Positions 32,349 through 43,455 are shown, numbered from the stretch's first letter. The stretch is 64,000 bases of DNA from Adenophora triphylla var. japonica (GCA_022495995.1 JAFEMH010000165.1:682001-746000); one strand, 5' to 3'. The notes: generated by a model from the sequence alone, not told the origin. Numbers and translations are program-made.

Positions 32349-33713
32349 TCATGGATTATGAGGGAGAGGATTGTTGATGACGTTGGGAAGTTCTAGATCT
32401 CCATTATTAAAGAGGTCTTGGATGATGTCCTTTAAGTGATGGCAGGTGTTGGTGTCATGGCCGGTGAAGTTGTGATACTTGCAGCATAAATGATGAGCGT
32501 GATTCGGACCCATATCCTTAGGAGGACCACCTTCCCTTGGTTTGATCTTTTCATTCTTGACAAGAACATCGAGGAGTTCTTCTTGAGTGATTCCTTCAAG
32601 TTTGTCATAGTGCCTCTTTTTCTTTTCGAGAGGAGGAACAACAGAATACTTGCCGGTGTTGGAGTGATTGAATGCAATAGCATTGACTGAAGCATCCTTA
32701 CTTGTGGTAGGCTTGTTGTAGCGGAAAGTACTTTCCTTCTTTTTACTCTTGAGGAAGTCATCAATCCTAATTCCGGACTCATGGAGTTCATTGAAACTAG
32801 GAAAGTAATTGCCGGCGAGCTTCTCTTGAAATTCATCACGAAGGCATTGGAGGAAGATGTGGATTTGCTCTTTGAGAGTAGGTCTTTTGACAATTTCAGT
32901 GAGTTTGAGTCTCCATCTTCTAGCAAATTCCGCAAAAGACTCATTGGCATGTTGCTTGGTTTGTTCAAGATCCCTCCTAGTTGGGCGGTAAGTGGAGTTG
33001 TCTTCAAACTGCCTTTGGAAGACTAAACATGCAGACGACCAATCAAGTCTTGTAGTCATAGGAAGAGACATGTACCAATCCCTTGCAGCACCCTCCAAGG
33101 TTTGAGGAAAGCATTGGGCCAAGATTGTGCTATCAACGCCCATTGGAAGCATAGCCCAAGTGTAGGTCTCAACATGAGCTCGAGGACAAGTAGTGCCATT
33201 AAACTTGGCAATGTCGGGTGTCTTGTACTTGCGAGGAAACTTGGTGATGGATTGTTGGAGAGCGTCGGGATCAAATGGGCCGAATGATCCTTTTGAGGTG
33301 TCAAGGGTTGCAAGTTTCTTCTCGAGGTAGTTCTTAGTAACATGGTCACCAAGTTTAGTAGTTTCACCACTGCCTTCTTTCTTGGTTTTAGCCCCCCTTG
33401 GAGATATGTTCCTCATCATCGCAGGAGGATGAGGAAGAGGAGGAATCGGATTCTTCCTTTTTCTTGCTTGACTTCTTGGTTTTCTTATTCTTTTGGGTGT
33501 AGGATTCCTCTTCATCGGAGGAGGATTCCTCTTTCTGCTTTTGCTTTCTGCCTTTCTTGACTTTCAAATCGTTGAGTTCTTTCATGAGGGCGGCCATTTG
33601 GGCGTTTTTCTCATCAATTTGCTTACTTTGTTCATCCATCTTAAGCATGGATTGGAGGAGTTGGGCCTTAGCTTCGTTGATTTCGGCCTCGGTGACAGAA
33701 GGAGAAGCAGACA
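32349..33713 (-). pseudogene. gag: Gypsy-C gag with a frameshift at a G6 run
   Basis: The ATG at 33711-33713 opens MSASPSVTEAEINEAKAQLL, a coiled coil (about residues 10-55) and a Lys/Ser/Glu/Asp tail of low complexity. At a run of six C on plus (33392-33397; G on the coding strand) the frame ends, and the next frame continues at the same place to 32349. That second part holds the full Retrotrans_gag capsid domain (FPQTLEGAARDWYMSLP, FAEFARRWRLK, FLQCLRDEFQ) and a C-terminal CX2HX4HX4C-type knuckle (CCKYHNFTGHDTNTCHHLKD). A one-base indel in a homopolymer, programmed slippage or a sequencing error could each explain it. Otherwise the gag is complete. Confidence 0.82.
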
Positions 33714-33855
33714 TTGTGTCGAGCTTTGGCGAAGAACCTAGACGTGTAGCAACCGTGTTAAACCATGATCGAGTCCCAACAAGTCGGCTTAATAGGGTGT
33801 ATGAATGCTTTGAAGGTTTGAAGGTTTTGGCCAAAACACGAAAAGACCGAACACT

Positions 33856-33890
33856 TGTCTCGCACGAGACAAGCAGTCTCGCGCGAGACA
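33856..33890. promoter_or_regulatory. Paired 16-bp palindromes in the Gypsy-C leader, spacing 19 bp
   Basis: TGTCTCGCACGAGACA (33856-33871) and AGTCTCGCGCGAGACA (33875-33890) sit 19 bp apart in the leader, about 140 bp before the gag ATG in transcript order. Confidence 0.7.
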
Positions 33891-33919
33891 ACACCAACGG
33901 AAAGTCACATTTTTTCTGA

Positions 33920-35082
33920 TTTTAGTCCTAATTTTGGTCGGACGGAAAATTCGTTTTGGGGGTTTCTAACATTTAAAATCCAAACCTAAGGACCTAGGGG
34001 TCGGAGTTATCTCAAGTAACATCAAGTTTTGTGCAATAATTTTGGTGAGAAATTTTTCTCTTTAGGGGCAAATTTGAAGGGACAACCATAGGGACATTTC
34101 CGAAGGGACAATTTTTTGATTTCTTTTCCATGGATTATTGCACAAAACAAGATCTTGACAAGGGATTACAAGGACTTCAAGATCAAATCGACCGGTCACG
34201 GAGTGTCTTAAAAAGTCAATCTACATGATATGTGGCGATGCAGGGCTGGAAGGCTAGGCTCCCCGCAATATGACAATCTAGATGGATTGAATACACGGAG
34301 TGGGAGACCGGCGACTAGGTGGTTACCGTCATCCGTCCTTAGTGTCCTGGGTTTATCAGGGGTATGTAGTGCAATGATAGTTATAATATGAGTGTACGTG
34401 TGTGAGAGTCAATCTAGGTGATAGATAAAATAGAGATTTTTTTTTTTGAAAACAAAAGGAAACAAGCAATGGCCGCACCAAGTGGTTGCCTACGTTTCTT
34501 CCAAATTAGGAAGACTCAGGCCGCCGTAGTTCCACTTAAAGGAGATAGAGAGAGAGAATAAATTAATTTAAATTACAAAGCCCGAGTCAACCGGTGACCG
34601 GTAAAAATTAAAATAATTCAATCGCACGCAGTTATATAGTTCGAGTATAAATTAATAATTACTCTACCCTGCAAAATAAAGTTAGCACAAGCAAAATATA
34701 AATAATAATTTATTTTGACTTTTCTGTAAGTTTGGTTTTAATTTTTATTTTATTTTTTTTTAAAGAAAAGTCAACCAATGAATTTTTTTTTTGTTGTTTG
34801 GTCAAACGTGGAGGAAGAAAGTTCATTGACCCAAATCCTTTTTCTTTATAATTACTGCCGCCGCCAGAAAGCGGAGAAACATTTGTTTTTTTTTAAACCG
34901 TAAGTTAGTATCGCGCGGGATACTTTGTACCGCGCTGAACAAGCATTCGCACAGTAATTTATTTTGTTGACGAAAACAGTACAGAAAAATTTCAAAAAAT
35001 TCAGAAAAATCAAATTTTTACAGAAAAATAAAAAGATTGATAATATCAATTGTAAAGCAAGTCTAACCCTCTTAATTAATTG
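33920..35082 (-). other. Gypsy-C 5' leader
   Basis: Non-coding stretch between PBS and gag. It contains CpG-containing TATCGCGCGGGATA (about 34910-34923), which resembles the palindromic words elsewhere, and A/T runs near 34438 and 34751-34790. Confidence 0.6.
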
Positions 35083-35101
35083 TCCCCAGCGGAGTCGCCA
35101 C
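35083..35101 (-). other. Gypsy-C primer binding site
   Basis: On the minus strand TGGCGACTCCGCTGGGGAC begins one base or so after the LTR end, the tRNA-Arg type of site used by Tat/Ogre elements. Confidence 0.9.
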
Positions 35102-36144
35102 TGTAGCGATGCGCAAAATTTTTAACATCTCTGAGTCGCCACTTATTATTTATTTAGGAAAACAATAAGAAAAACCTTTTTGATTTTAAAGAGATTTGAG
35201 GGTTCGGGGGTTAAGTTATAGAATGGGAAGGTCGAGGAGCACCCATTCTACCAAATCCGGAGATCGGTCTTGCCAATTGAGTATTATCAATCTTTTCACT
35301 AAATAAGAACAAGAAAACCCTAATCAATTTCTTGATTAGGAATGTCGGATTGTATGCTTCGAGATCGCCTCCATGGATTGAAGGGACTCTAGGCTAATCC
35401 TTTGGATGGGATTACACTACTCTAAAAGTCAATAGCGAGGTTGAGAAGAAGAATAAAAGTATAGGAATTTACCTAGCGTTTAGGGAGTATTTGATTTAGA
35501 ACGTGGTTCTAAGATGCCTTCTCGGTCGAGAAGTGATTTGGGCAGAGTTTCGATTCAATATGAGAGTCAAATCTTGATGTGGACAGAGCTTCCCCTCAAT
35601 CCTTGATTTGGGCTTTGATGTTTGTTGATCAACAAGGTTGATAAACAAACTTTAGGTAATTTTAGGGTAATTTTGTAGGAATCTTTCAGGGAGAGAAACC
35701 AACAAAATGTGTGTGTTGTGTGTTTTCAATCGTGGATCGGGGACCTCTGAAATAGTGAAAGTCATCAGGTATTTATAGGGGTTTAAGAGGTGGAGGTGAA
35801 GAGGTAAAACAACCTAGGAAGGTTCCAGAACTCAGATATGATTGGAGAACCGGATTGATAAGGTTTTATCCAGAAAAGAGTTTGAAACGGAGAAGGAGAG
35901 TGATTCTGCATATCATGCAGAGGGGTTGTCTCGCGCGAGACACGTATGTCCCATGCGAGACAACTAGTCGGTTGACTATTTTGTCCTCTTCAGTTTATTC
36001 CGTTAGTCAGTTAGGTCCAAAACTAACGAGGTTAGTTAAAAACTTAACGAAACATGACGAAACTAATATGCTTTCATCAAAACATAAAAGAGAGACGTAG
36101 AGTAGTGTAATCATGAATTATTGGTTCAGAATGGGGTGTCTACA
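35102..36144 (-). repeat. Gypsy-C 5' LTR
   Basis: Begins TGTAGCGATGCG and ends GTGTCTACA on plus. It holds a perfect 16-bp palindrome TGTCTCGCGCGAGACA (35927-35942) and its partner (35947-35962). Confidence 0.93.
35927..35962. promoter_or_regulatory. Paired 16-bp palindromes of Gypsy-C, spacing 20 bp
   Basis: TGTCTCGCGCGAGACA (35927-35942) is a perfect palindrome; TGTCCCATGCGAGACA (35947-35962) is a partial copy 20 bp away, close to two helical turns. Confidence 0.7.
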
Positions 36145-37105
36145 GTGGGGATGCCTATAGAGGAATTTTTTGAAATCTTAGCAAGCGGAGGACTTGTCCA
36201 GCCACTGGTGAATTACAGCCCTGTTAAACCCGATCCCAAGCTGGACACGAGCAAGTTTTGCCTCTACCATCAGTATCCCGGCCATGTTACCAATGACTGC
36301 ACCTCTCTGAAGTTGCTCATTCAAAGGCTTATGGATGAAGGGAAGATTGAGAAGGGTCCTTACCCCAGCATTGCCATCAATCCTTTTTCTTGATATCAGC
36401 AGAATCAAGGGTACCCTCCCATCCGAAGTTGATGCAGTCAGTCAGCTAGACTGTCTTTCATTTTATTGGTGAATGTCCCGGTTGGGATTTGAGTCTGTTA
36501 AGTCCAAGTTGGACCAGTCTTTTTATTTCAATAGTAAAAGTCTTTACTTCTCTTCTTACTAGACTCGAGACATCACTTGCACACCCACGTTACACTTAAT
36601 TGAAATGGTTTTATTCTATTTTATCACTTGTGCTGCTCGATCACTAATGCATTGAAATAATTAATATTTAATTTAGTCAGAGTGAGAAAATCGACTGATA
36701 TCCTTCTCAAATTGGGGCTTATCAATCCCCCATCTCGCATCTCATATGCTCACATCTCTTTCATCATATTCATCATTCCGTTGCTCAATGGATTTGCATT
36801 AATCTTTCTCATTTAAGCTTAAGCAAGCAATGAAGCTTTAATTTCATTTAGGTCATCCGGTAGGGATTGCGGTTGAAGCCCTTCACCCTAGGGAAGCCAT
36901 TACCTCACCCACACTAAACAATACCCCTTCGTTTCAAGATCAGCATGTTTTGAAACCCCGTTTAGCCATCTCCAAAAGAAAGAGGGGCTATCCTTGAGGC
37001 TCCCATAACGCAAGAAAAGTGACCGCCTCCAAGCTTAAAGAATGGTGGAATGCAAAGATCCATGCTAGGGACTAGCATAAGTTCTCTCTCTCGAAAAAAA
37101 AAAGA

Positions 37106-37108
<3 letters not shown>

Positions 37109-37176
<68 letters not shown>
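37109..37176. repeat. (TA)n tract
   Basis: 34 TA units between a GAAAAAAAAAAG run and an A-rich stretch. Confidence 0.98.
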
Positions 37177-37178
<2 letters not shown>

Positions 37179-37340
37179 GATAAAAAAAAAGAGAAAAAAA
37201 AAAAGAAGAGAGCCTAGTCCCTAGCAATTCTCTCAAAAACAAAAATTAAATGATCTAGTTGTTTATTCAAAGGGAGTCTCAAAGCAAATAAAGAGACAAC
37301 ATGGATGTCCCCTCACCATTACCTTGATCAATTCCAAGCC

Positions 37341-37583
37341 ATCCCCTCGAATTTAGAGGATATTTCCCTTTACCTTCATCAATCCCAAGCCATCCTCTCA
37401 TTTTTAGAGGATATTCCCATTACCATTACCCTTGCCTTTGGCCAAAGTCAAAATTTGACCTCTCTCTCTTAGAGGCAGTCAATCTCCTCGCCATAGAGAT
37501 CCTAAACACATCCCCGAAAGCCATCCTCTCACCTTTAGAGGTTCAGTCAGTAAAAGGCCCAGCCGACCTCTCACTTTAAGAGG
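37341..37583. repeat. Cluster of five CCTCT...AGAGG mini-hairpins
   Basis: Stems at about 37341-37360, 37392-37410, 37459-37475, 37525-37542 and 37566-37583 share CCTCT (or CCCCT) and AGAGG arms with T-rich loops, often preceded by GCCAT. The unit is repeated but its spacing varies. Confidence 0.7.
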
Positions 37584-38854
37584 TCATGATGTTCCAAATC
37601 ACCCGATGGCCGATCGACACCCTGAAACCCAACTACAGTTCCTACCGGATAGCAGTTTCATTCTAATCTCATCAAGATCTAAATCAGATTAATGCTTTAT
37701 TGCTTGCTTAAGTTGGAATCCAATCCATCTCGGTTCAAGATCATTAATCAAAGATCATGCAAATTCAAATCCAATGCATTTGGCACTTCTTGTGAGGATA
37801 TTTAATTTCTCCTCCACAAACACTTCCTGTGAATGCCTCACTGGGGCTTCGCATCCGTATCTTTTATTGACACTCCAAGGAGACATGTACTTCAACTCTC
37901 CAATTCTCAAAAGATCCTCAAATTTCAACATTCCTTCTCCTTCAATCGGGACGTGCCTGAACTATGCCGACCTGAGCTCCTCATATTGAGGGGAACGTAG
38001 GCAACCAGAAATAGTCTGGTCACAAATACATTCAAATCTCAGAAAAATCCGGTCTCATCAAGGGCCGTCCCTATACACAGATCCTCTTTCCATCTCACCA
38101 AATTTGATCCTCGATATCAGTTGGTTCTCTCCTCACGATTAATCAAAATATTTGTTCATATCTGGATTAGTGGTTGAATAAACCGAACATCAATAAAGGG
38201 TTTTAAGCAGTCCTGTGATCATCATGAATAAGACAAGTTTTCAAATGTCTCGACGAGTCCTCTTTTCTACATCATAGGAAAATAGAGCCAAACACTGTCT
38301 GTCTGTCAGCAGGGGCTTCCATACACTTTTCCAAACCTTGTCATATTTATACTCTCTCAAAAGGGTCAAACCCAAAAGCGAGTGTGTCATAAAATCGGGA
38401 TTCATTCCCACTTTTCAATAAATATGCCCCTGCAGGTATATGACTTCGAGTCTTTTCCAATGACTGTTTGACTAAGGAGGGTTCACCTTGTGCCGTAACA
38501 TGGCAACTTGTCGCTCTGGGACTACACCAGACTTGGTCCATCGATTTATTCGGAGGTTTGCCTCATGGATTCACAAATACCCCCAGGGATTTCATCAAAA
38601 AGCAGAAGCTGCCTCGGATTCAGTTCAAAACAATTTCTCCATATCGGGGCTTCATCAGACAAGAAAGGGATTGTGAATGCATAGGAGCTTCTGTGCAGAT
38701 TCTGGGGCTCGCTTCACAATCTTGATCCTTGAGGCTAATTTTGCACTTGAGATTCACTTCATCAGGGGCTGCTGTATTTCTTCCCCTAGGTAAAGGGATG
38801 GTCTTGAGACAAATGTGAAGCTTGGTTGGGAAAACCTGTTAGTGAGGCTGCTTC

Positions 38855-38900
38855 TGTCCCGCGACAGAACTCACCCTATGTTGTCCTGAGCTGTGAGACA
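38855..38900. promoter_or_regulatory. Paired palindromes in the Gypsy-B interior, spacing 34 bp
   Basis: TGTCCCGCGACA (38855-38866) and the worn AGCTGTGAGACA (38889-38900), both followed by GAACT, lie 34 bp apart, more than 10 kb from the 5' LTR but in the same arrangement. Confidence 0.55.
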
Positions 38901-39309
38901 GAACTGGCCCAACATCAGACATCAGCAACCTGCATTCAGTTCTTACCAGGGAACTCCCCGACTTGTCCAATGCTGCAACCAACTGACACCACTTCGCAAA
39001 CGACATGGGAGAGGGTTCATTCACCTCATACATATATTTACTATGCACATACGCAACCAAGTCATCATTCCATATACACATTCACCATATAAATCATCCA
39101 CACTCATCATAACCATCATCCCACCAATTTTCATTTCCCAAAGTGAAACGGACTCGTGCAAATAATAAAGCTAATAATGTAAATAGCAAATTAACAAATA
39201 ACTTGTTCAAATCCTTGTTCAGAATAGTGCTTAGAGAATTAGCCTAGCCTAGAGTGTTTGATTCCTACGGGGTACAATAAGCAATAAGTCATAAATCAAA
39301 TCTAGGAGG

Positions 39310-41342
39310 CTACTTCGAATCATCCTCCTTGTCATCCTGTTCATCATCATTTTCATCCTCGCCGTCATCCTCGGCCCCCTCAGGCTCGTCATCAGGATCG
39401 TCAGAAGGTGCTTCGTATGCTACGGTTCCCATGCCATAATAATCATCAAGCTCAGGGATAATAGTGGAGGCAAGCTCATAATCAGCAGCGGTCTCATCAT
39501 CATCACTATCATCACTATCATCACTTTTGTCATCATCGTCACTCTCGACGGGTCTGCGAAGAGGCACATTTGCATTCTTTGTCCGAGGCTTCGGTCCGCT
39601 AATGCCTCCGCTGGTGCCCGTATCGTCAAAGCGGCCCTTCTTCTTCCGTGGTTGGCCAGGTGGGGAGATATTGATCGCATCCTGTGACCGACACTGGTTC
39701 TTCCAAAAGCTCACGCCTTTCTGGAGCTTACCAATCATGCCCACAGCACCGGTAAAAGCCCGAGTAAGATGCCTATAAGCCTAGGCCGGCACCTGTTACA
39801 AGCAGACAACAGAAATATCAGAATGCAGTTCTTGATATCAAAAAGGAGCGCAAGCATAAAAGAGGCAGGGGGCAGTACTTACCGATCTAGAACCCCGCGG
39901 GAGCCGCAGACGAGGATGAGTCTGTGTCATGTCGATGTGAGCTCGCCGTATACGGCCGCCACCCTGATAATCAATAAAAGTCGGGGGCAGAGGAGGTCTA
40001 GCTACATGTCCAGTCGAGGGCCCCGTGCCCTGAACATCATATCCAGCTCTAACCTGAGGAGACCGCAACATCCTAGCCACATACAAGGTATAATCCCCAT
40101 CCCGGGCAAAGTGATGGGCCGCCCCGCCTACAATCAAAGCCTCTACGTTCTCTAGCTGGCGGGGCAACCACATCCTAAATGGAGGATCCTCAGGGACTCG
40201 AGCATTTATATGAGGCCCGTCCTATCTGAACACCCTCTCTGCCAAGTACAGGGCATCCCCGGTCAGGCCCACCAAAAGCTTACGGCACCCGGTCAGATAA
40301 GACACAAAATCCAGGTCCTCATCCGGATACCTCTCGGTCCATGGGAACAAGGAGAGACTGCGGGGAGCTCCTCTCAGCAATAGTATCATATCAGCATACG
40401 AGGTAGTCACCCTACCCCTCGATCCGGAGGCCCGAGACTGCTTCCTGGCATCTTTAGTCCACCGTCTGAGGGAAGGAAAAGTATCGGCTGTAAACTCATC
40501 CCTGACGCTTCAAGGATAGCAGCTGAACACCTCATAAGCCCAGGCCTGCAAAAGAAAAATCGGACAAGGTCAGAAATCAAAGAAAATTACTATGGATGCA
40601 AATGTGGGTGCAAAGAAAAGTAAGGGTGAAGAGATACCTCAAAGGCCATCTGAAAGCAATCAAAAGACTTATCCTCCCCCCCATCTAATGTCATCTAGAG
40701 CCAAGTACATCTCCGCCAACCCGGCTTCTCCCCAAGATAAATTGCCAACATTCCCCTAATCCCTCAAAAGCTCCAGAAGGCCAGTCAGTGCGGTAGAGGC
40801 CCCATTGGGGAACAGCATATCAGAGAATCCTGCCCAGACAAAAGCCCGAGCCAGCCTCTTAGCCCTAAGGCGGCTATCAGCAGAGCCATCAAAAACAGGA
40901 GGGTAGGCCCGACTCTGAGCCTCAATCGCTCCATGTATCTCTCCCAGCTCATATCCATTGCCCTTCCTATCCCGGAGAGCAAACCCAACTAACTCCATCA
41001 TCTCACCGTCACCCAGGGGCTCGGGCTCAGCGACAACGTCGACAACAAAGATAGGCTGACCAGTGAACGGCAACCCAGTAATAACAGCAAAGTCATAAGG
41101 AGTGACTGTGGCCTCACCCAGGTAAAGTGGAAAGTATGGGTGGTCTCCCACCAAAACTCCCGAAAGGCCTTTATCAGCTCAATACTCCTCTTGGTGTCGC
41201 CAATGGCCTCCGCCATCTCAAAGAACTGTCCAAGCCCGACTGCATATACCAAGCCTTTCAGCGAATGCGCCTCATATACACTGCCCGACAGGTTCCTCCA
41301 AAGCCGTCCGATCACCTCTGATGATCCCCGAGTGCGTAGCCC
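39310..41342 (-). pseudogene. Antisense plant-mobile-domain (PMD) gene in Gypsy-B, three visible exons
   Basis: Minus-strand exons lie at 41342-40638, 40545-39883 and 39792-39310, each joined by GT...AG sites. Exon 1 has the PMD signature: GLVYAVGLGQFFEMAEA, FREFWWETTHTFHF, then GEATVTPYDFAVITGLPF. Exon 2 starts AWAYEVFSCYP and contains WLPRQLENVEALIVG; exon 3 ends in a long Asp/Glu tail. PMD proteins of hosts (MAIN, MAIL1) act in the nucleus in silencing and genome stability, and PMD ORFs also occur in transposons. Lesions: one missing base near 41125, an in-frame TGA (40510-40512), a TAG near 40225 and a TAG at the start of exon 3. The first exon was not found. Confidence 0.72.
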
Positions 41343-42020
41343 CTGCAGGTAAACACGACACAGGTATCAGAACTATCTCAGTCAATTACATATTATGACG
41401 TTTCGAATGCAATCGTTGTTCTCTCTATGTTTTCTATAGAGAATTTGTTTAATTATTAGACCCAATTCATGCATTTTAACAGTACGGTCATCGCAATTTC
41501 ATTATCCCAAGCATGCATTTTTCGAAAAGAATCAAAATTTCAAATTCAAATCAATAACAAAGTTTCGCAAGAATCTTACCTCAGCTTTCCTACCAACCGA
41601 AGTGTGTTTGTCCTCTTATGGATAGAAATGCCCTCGCGGAGATTGAGGAACAAAGGGACGGAAATTCCTCTTTATTTTCTTCCTTCGATCCGCCATTTCT
41701 GCTTGTTGTTCCCCTTTCTTCGTCGGGCGTAGACGGGGAGGCATGGTTGCAAAATGATTTCAAGAAGCTTGGAAGAAATCTCGAGCAAAACCCTAGCTTT
41801 TCTCGTCTTTATCCTCTCTTTCTCTCGGCGTCTGTTTGGGTGTTGTGTTTCAAAATGATGACTGCTCATATTTTAATTAAATCTGTCCGCCTGGTTTGAA
41901 GAGCCGTGCGACACAACGGGCCCTGTGGCTGAAATTCCAACTTTACCCCTATGGCATATTCCCCTTTCGCCCCTATTGGCTTGTGTTCCCATCTTACCCC
42001 TATGGCCCATAATCAAAATT
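41343..42020. other. Upstream side of the PMD gene
   Basis: An acceptor (minus TTTACCTGCAG, + 41343-41353) shows that at least one more exon lay here or beyond, but I cannot place it. GCCGTGCGACACAAC at 41903-41917 is a single copy of the Gypsy-B palindromic word. Confidence 0.4.
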
Positions 42021-42021
42021 T

Positions 42022-42214
42022 TCTCGGGTCCGTCCCTCAAGAGAAAAGCCTCGGGTCCATCCCTCAAAGTCAAAAAGCCTCGGGTCCGTCCCTCAAGTCA
42101 AGAAAAAAGTCTCGGGTCCGTCCCTCAAAGTCAAAAATCCTCGGGTCCGTCCCTCAAGTAAAAAATCCTCGGGTCCGTCTCTCGAGTCAAAAATCCTCGG
42201 GTCCGTCCCTCTCA
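42022..42214. repeat. Tandem array 1 of Gypsy-B, ~28-bp unit
   Basis: CTCGGGTCCGTCCCTCAAGT and a short AAAAA spacer repeat about seven times. Confidence 0.92.
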
Positions 42215-42215
42215 T

Positions 42216-42855
42216 CATCAGCAAATCCCGCTGCACCGGCACGTCTTCAACAAAGCCCGGTTGCACGGCAAGTCTTCATCAAAAGCCCGCTACACCGGCA
42301 CATCTTCATCAAAAGCCCATTTGCACCGACACATCTTCATCAAAGCCCGTTTGCACCGGCACATCATCAACAAAGACCGTTTGCACCGACACATCTTCAT
42401 CAAAGCCCATTTGCACCGGTAAGTCTACAATAAAGCCCATTTGCACCGGCAAGTCTTCAACAAAGCCTGTCTGCACCGGCACATCTTCATCAAAGCCCGT
42501 TTGCACCGGCAAGTCTAAAACGAAGCCCGTTTGCACCGACAAGTCTTCAACAAAGCCTGTCTGCACCGGCACATCATCTCCAAAGCCCGTCTGCGCCGGC
42601 ATGTCTTCAACAAAGCCCGTTTGCACCGGCAAGTCTTCACCAAAGCCCGTTTGCACTGACACGCCTTCATCAAAGCCCGTTTGCACCGGCAGATCAACAG
42701 CAAAGCCCGTCTGCACCGACACATCATCTCCAAAGCCCGCTGCACCGGCAGATCTTCATCAAAGCCCGTTTGCATCGACACGTCTTCAACAAAGCCTGTT
42801 TCCATGACATGTCTTCATCAAAGACCGTTCTACGCGGCAAACCTTCATCACAGCT
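42216..42855. repeat. Tandem array 2 of Gypsy-B, ~30-bp unit
   Basis: About 20 copies of a unit based on AAAGCCCGTTTGCACCGGCA plus CATCTTCATC follow array 1 directly. Because the unit is 30 bases, frames on both strands stay open as ten-residue repeats. Lies in the 3' non-coding part before the LTR, as is usual for Tat/Ogre elements. Confidence 0.95.
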
Positions 42856-43141
42856 ATAGGTAAGCACAGCACAGGTATAAAAACATATCTCTACCATGTT
42901 GTCCCTGGCTTCCCTTGAACTGCGATCTAGCTTGATTCCCTTCTAGGGATACGTAGGAATCCTTTCCCAAAAGGTCCAGTCATCCAACCCTATCAGTCAG
43001 TGTCCTTCATTTGCTATACCCCCCTGCGGGTTCGGCAATTTGATCACTCTGATCCATTTTTCCCGCCAGATGCTCATTGGGCTTGGGATCTTTCTTATCG
43101 ACAACCTCACTTCTTCCATAACTGACGTTGTCGAGGGGATC
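42856..43141 (+). other. Gypsy-B region before the 3' LTR, with polypurine tract
   Basis: Non-coding. GAGGGGAT lies at about 43133-43140, directly before the LTR start, and is the probable polypurine tract. Confidence 0.7.
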
Positions 43142-43403
43142 TGTAAGTACGCCAATCCAATTTGCGACCATTTAAAAGTGCCTTTTAATGTAATAAAATT
43201 GCACTAGGGGCATTTTGGTAAATTCCCGATTCATTCCGAGGCTTCCGGAAACTTTTCTTAAGTTTTTTTGAAGGAAGTGCTTTTAAGTCATTTTTCTAGG
43301 CAAAAGGACCTACAGGGTATTATTTGTGTTGGAATTTTAAGGAATTAACTCGGAATGTTCCAGAATCAGTTGTGGGCGCCAGAAACGGTTACATGGCTAG
43401 CCA

Positions 43404-43455
43404 AGTCGTGCGACACAACGAGCCAAGGAAAACTGAAGCGGAAGGTCGTGCAACA
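43404..43455. promoter_or_regulatory. Promoter-proximal paired palindromes, 3' LTR copy, spacing 40 bp
   Basis: AGTCGTGCGACA (43404-43415) and GGTCGTGCAACA (43444-43455) correspond to 26319-26370. The second has lost one CpG by G-to-A change. Confidence 0.6.

Larger units (their letters stand above)
29460..36144 (-). mobile_element. Gypsy-C: gag-only LTR retrotransposon (TR-GAG type)
   Basis: LTRs of 1,043 and 1,042 bp start TGTAGCGATGCG and end GTCTACA/GTCTATA on the plus strand; both are in direct orientation. On the minus strand a TGGCGACTCCGCTGGGGAC PBS lies just after the 35102-36144 LTR and a GAGGGGCTC purine tract just before the 29460-30501 one, so transcription runs from high to low coordinates. 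Between them there is a leader, a gag, an uncharacterised 1-kb stretch and a tandem array; there is no pol. It sits in the Gypsy-B gag with a GTGGG duplication. LTRs differ by a few percent by eye. Confidence 0.93.
28906..36393 (+). pseudogene. gag: Gypsy-B gag remnant, split by Gypsy-C
   Basis: The ATG at 28906 begins MSDAENGLVSQFGDSP and a short helical region; a TAA interrupts at about 29077 and the frame goes on with a Gln/Ser/Pro-rich stretch. Gypsy-C enters at 29460. On the far side (36145) the same frame resumes at the GTGGG duplication and gives MPIEEFFEILASGGLVQPLV and a CX2HX4HX4C knuckle (CLYHQYPGHVTNDC), ending TGA at 36391-36393. The knuckle and the following CTSLKLLIQRLMDEGKIE match Tat gag C-termini. 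The central capsid domain is missing, so this was defective before Gypsy-C arrived. Confidence 0.75.
36394..39309 (+). other. Gypsy-B non-coding interior
   Basis: No RT, RNase H or integrase motif on either strand. Contains a (TA)n tract (37109-37176), a cluster of short hairpins (37341-37583) and one pair of palindromes (38855-38900). Small frames such as 38468-38725 have no family features. Confidence 0.6.

Noticed and set aside
38468..38725. 85-codon plus-strand frame in Gypsy-B
   Set aside because: No motif, no homologous frame in related elements seen here, and it lies in the non-coding interior.
39310..39744. Separate acidic protein
   Set aside because: It is the third exon of the PMD gene: a splice acceptor is at its start and the phase fits.
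42309..42805. Open frames with VQTGFDEDVP-type repeats on the minus strand
   Set aside because: Reading of the 30-bp tandem array; no start context or domain. Kept only as a curiosity in the findings.
42216..42855. CRISPR-like array of ~30-bp repeats
   Set aside because: The units are contiguous with no unique spacers of constant length, and the context is a plant retrotransposon. It is a minisatellite.
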